This document shows positions 4,430 to 5,234 of a DNA stretch of 5,234 nucleotides, piece by piece; within the stretch, counting starts at the first letter, position 1; the number at the start of each line of letters is the position of its first letter. The stretch lies in NCBI GenBank assembly GCA_050999295.1, contig JBPCPI010000164.1, positions 1 through 5,234 on the forward strand. The letters are read 5' to 3'. The DNA comes from JACCQS01 sp050999295. GTDB taxonomy: Bacteria > Actinomycetota > Actinomycetes > Mycobacteriales > Geodermatophilaceae. Made by a program: the position numbers and the translations under genes. Under the pieces are notes generated by a model that was not told where the DNA came from, ran no database searches, and saw nothing but the letters and a program-made list of their open reading frames with translations.

Positions 4430-4600
4430 TCACCGGAGGTGCTCCGGTACGTCGATCGGCTTGGCCTCGCCGCGGGGGCCGGCGAAGATGAACGAGCCAC
4501 CCGGGCGACGCGGGTCCTTCAGACCGGCCCGGGTACGGCGGATGGCCTGGCTGACCGCCTTGATCGCCTCTTCCTGACCGATGATCCGCTTGTGCAGCTC
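4430..4600 (-). pseudogene. clpC fragment, copy 2, with degenerate P-loop
   Basis: From 4600 the minus strand reads ELHKRIIGQEEAIKAVSQAI, RRTRAGLKDPRRPGG, SFIFAGP without any frameshift, a near-perfect match to ClpC just before the second Walker A motif. The next residues, RGEAKPID, still align with the expected SGVGKTEL (shared G and K), but the P-loop is lost; the frame ends at TGA 4430-4432 after VPEHLR. On the other side the match stops sharply at 4600, where a GGGG-starting transposon-end-like sequence begins. The nucleotide match to copy 1 is about 90% over 124 bp by eye, with two 1-base indels. A complete ClpC has about 840 residues, so this cannot work as an unfoldase. Whether both pieces derive from the host clpC or from a mobile-element ClpC paralogue cannot be told here. 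Confidence 0.85.
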
Positions 4601-4601
4601 C

Positions 4602-4639
4602 GGGGTTGCGGAACAACGGAGCTGCCATGAGCGGTGAGA
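4602..4639 (+). repeat. Possible Tn3-family terminal repeat (one end only)
   Basis: GGGGTTGCGGAACAACGG starts immediately after the clpC homology stops. Tn3-family terminal repeats are about 38 bp and usually start GGGG. The transposase-like gene starts at 4701, pointing inward, which is the usual close spacing between a left end and tnpA in the DUF4158 branch. No matching inverted copy is present in the window, so the call rests on position and the GGGG start only. Confidence 0.35.
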
Positions 4640-4719
4640 ATGATCTGTGTGCCGTCTGCCCTCTTGAGCGTGCTCCTTGCCCCATCTACGGTCGTGAATC
4701 ATGCCGGTGGAGTTCATGA
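4627..4719 (+). CDS. Possible 30-aa Cys-rich small protein
   Basis: ATG 4627 is preceded by CGGAG with a six-base spacer and opens a 30-codon frame ending at TGA 4717-4719. It begins MSGENDLCAVCPLERAPC and has four cysteines (8, 11, 18, 26) in a CxxC-x6-C-x7-C layout, which could bind zinc. It overlaps the transposase start (4701) in another frame. Third codon positions are not G/C-biased as elsewhere, and four cysteines in so short a frame could be chance. I recognise no family. It may be a real small protein carried in the element's leader, or an accidental frame. Confidence 0.25.
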   Translation: MSGENDLCAVCPLERAPCPIYGRESCRWSS

Positions 4720-4801
4720 CGGATGAGCAGGTGGCCGCGTACGGTCGGTTCACCGGTGAGCTGCCGGCGGCCGAGGAGAGCGGTTCTTCTATCTCGACGC
4801 C
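4701..4801 (+). pseudogene. Tn3-family (DUF4158) transposase, N-terminal remnant
   Basis: MPVEFMTDEQVAAYGRFTGE (from ATG 4701) is the conserved start of the DUF4158-type Tn3 transposases, which open with MPVEFL-[ST]-DEQ...YGR. LPAAE follows; then the family's LERFF-x-LD appears in another frame as ERFFYLD (4778-4798), requiring one added base near 4776. After that the text (AIVENLREPNARDDVDDAP and stop at 4856-4858) no longer resembles a transposase. Of roughly 1000 residues only about 32 remain, so the element cannot transpose itself. Its start lies 99 bp from the GGGG end-like sequence. The sharp change near 4800 marks a deletion or recombination junction leading into the next gene. Confidence 0.75.
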
Positions 4802-4873
4802 ATCGTTGAGAACCTGCGTGAACCGAACGCCCGCGACGACGTCGACGATGCACCCTGACGATCCGGGCAAGTC

Positions 4874-5234
4874 ATGGCTGAGCTGCTGATCGCCCACAAC
4901 CCCGACCCGGACTCACGACTGCCTTACCTGATCCGCGTCCCGCTCGGTAGCGGCCTGGTGTTCCGCACCGCAGGCACCTGGCCGCGGACCAAGGCGCTGT
5001 ACTGCTACCAGCTCACCGCCGACGACTGGCCCGAACGTGCCGAGATCGTGGAGCAGGTTCCGGTCCGCTCCTGCGTCCGACGCGGTGCCGCGATCGACCT
5101 GATCCTTGACCGGGCACGGGAGAACCGCTCGCAGCTGGTGTTCACCACCGCCCGCGGCCGCGAGGCCGTGTTCTGGCAGTCCCCACGCACCCGCAAACAA
5201 GCCCGCCCGAACGTCACCACACCCACCGCCCGAG
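4874..5234 (+). CDS. Conserved actinobacterial protein, N-terminus (ERCC4-domain protein type), 3' outside window
   Basis: From ATG 4874 the frame is open to the window edge, giving 120 residues starting MAELLIAHNPDPDSRLPYLI. Later text includes GTWPRTKALYCYQLTADDWP, CVRRGAAIDLILDRARENRS, then QLVFTTARGREAVFWQSPRT and RKQARPNVTTPTAR. Codon use is typical high-GC coding. I recall this N-terminal region from actinobacterial proteins annotated as ERCC4-domain (XPF-type nuclease) proteins; that nuclease domain would follow beyond 5234 and is not visible, so the assignment is from memory. No signal peptide or membrane segment is seen. No clear ribosome site precedes ATG 4874. It follows 15 bp after the stop (4858) of the short frame continuing from the transposase remnant, and could have been placed here by the same rearrangement. 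Confidence 0.6.
   Translation, partial: MAELLIAHNPDPDSRLPYLIRVPLGSGLVFRTAGTWPRTKALYCYQLTADDWPERAEIVEQVPVRSCVRRGAAIDLILDRARENRSQLVFTTARGREAVFWQSPRTRKQARPNVTTPTAR

Noticed and set aside
4430..4897. One 155-residue minus-strand protein ending in the clpC-like segment
   Set aside because: The first ~97 residues are antisense to the transposase remnant and the Tn3-like end; only the part from 4600 down resembles ClpC. The long frame is a chance fusion.
4913..5200. 95-codon minus-strand frame at the right edge
   Set aside because: It is antisense to the conserved plus-strand gene starting at 4874, which has the better codon bias and recognisable text.

Overview
The window reads as high-GC actinobacterial DNA (Streptomyces, Frankia or Mycobacterium type). 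The coding strands use G/C-rich third positions, GTG and TTG starts occur, and the recognisable families (an Lsr2-type DNA-binding domain, mycobacterial-style VapBC, DUF6036 nucleotidyltransferase, ClpC) all fit that phylum. I cannot name a genus. No tRNA, rRNA, CRISPR array or housekeeping operon is visible. The region looks like an accessory island: a cluster of toxin-antitoxin-like modules, several of them broken, mixed with gene fragments and a transposon end.

Layout from left to right. 1-169 (+) is the 3' end of an Lsr2-like nucleoid protein, followed by a strong hairpin at 207-232 that separates it from a convergent, apparently intact vapBC pair (322-890, -). The presumed vapBC promoter/operator is a 36-bp dyad at 905-940. 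930-1154 (+) is the open 3' end of an unrecognised gene, and 1155-1437 holds no gene I can defend. 1438-1876 (+) is the N-terminal part of an AAA_14/DUF4143-type ATPase, readable only through two single-base deletions and cut off at the right. 1940-2403 (-) is a higBA locus in which the antitoxin HigA is intact but the toxin HigB has lost its first half; a palindromic operator-like sequence (2405-2419) survives directly next to the truncated toxin.

2506-2646 and 4430-4600 (both -) are two copies, about 90% identical, of the same ~41-codon piece of the clpC gene. Between them lies a compact three-gene operon on the minus strand (4243 to 2975): a 137-aa protein of a family I know only as an unnamed partner, a DUF6036-like nucleotidyltransferase fused to a C-terminal DUF6011-like cysteine motif but carrying a one-base frameshift near 3757, and a 79-aa helix-turn-helix protein. 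The genes overlap by 4 and 19 bp. This operon is the best candidate for a poorly described system, by analogy with AbiE/MenAT nucleotidyltransferase toxin-antitoxin pairs.

At the right edge the second clpC fragment stops exactly where a GGGG-starting, Tn3-terminus-like sequence begins (4602). The first ~32 codons of a DUF4158/Tn3-type transposase follow (4701 on), and then a gene leaving the window (4874 on, +) that resembles the N-terminus of actinobacterial ERCC4-domain proteins. Single-base deletions recur across unrelated genes here. Either the island is decaying or the assembly carries indel errors, and the reads would have to decide.
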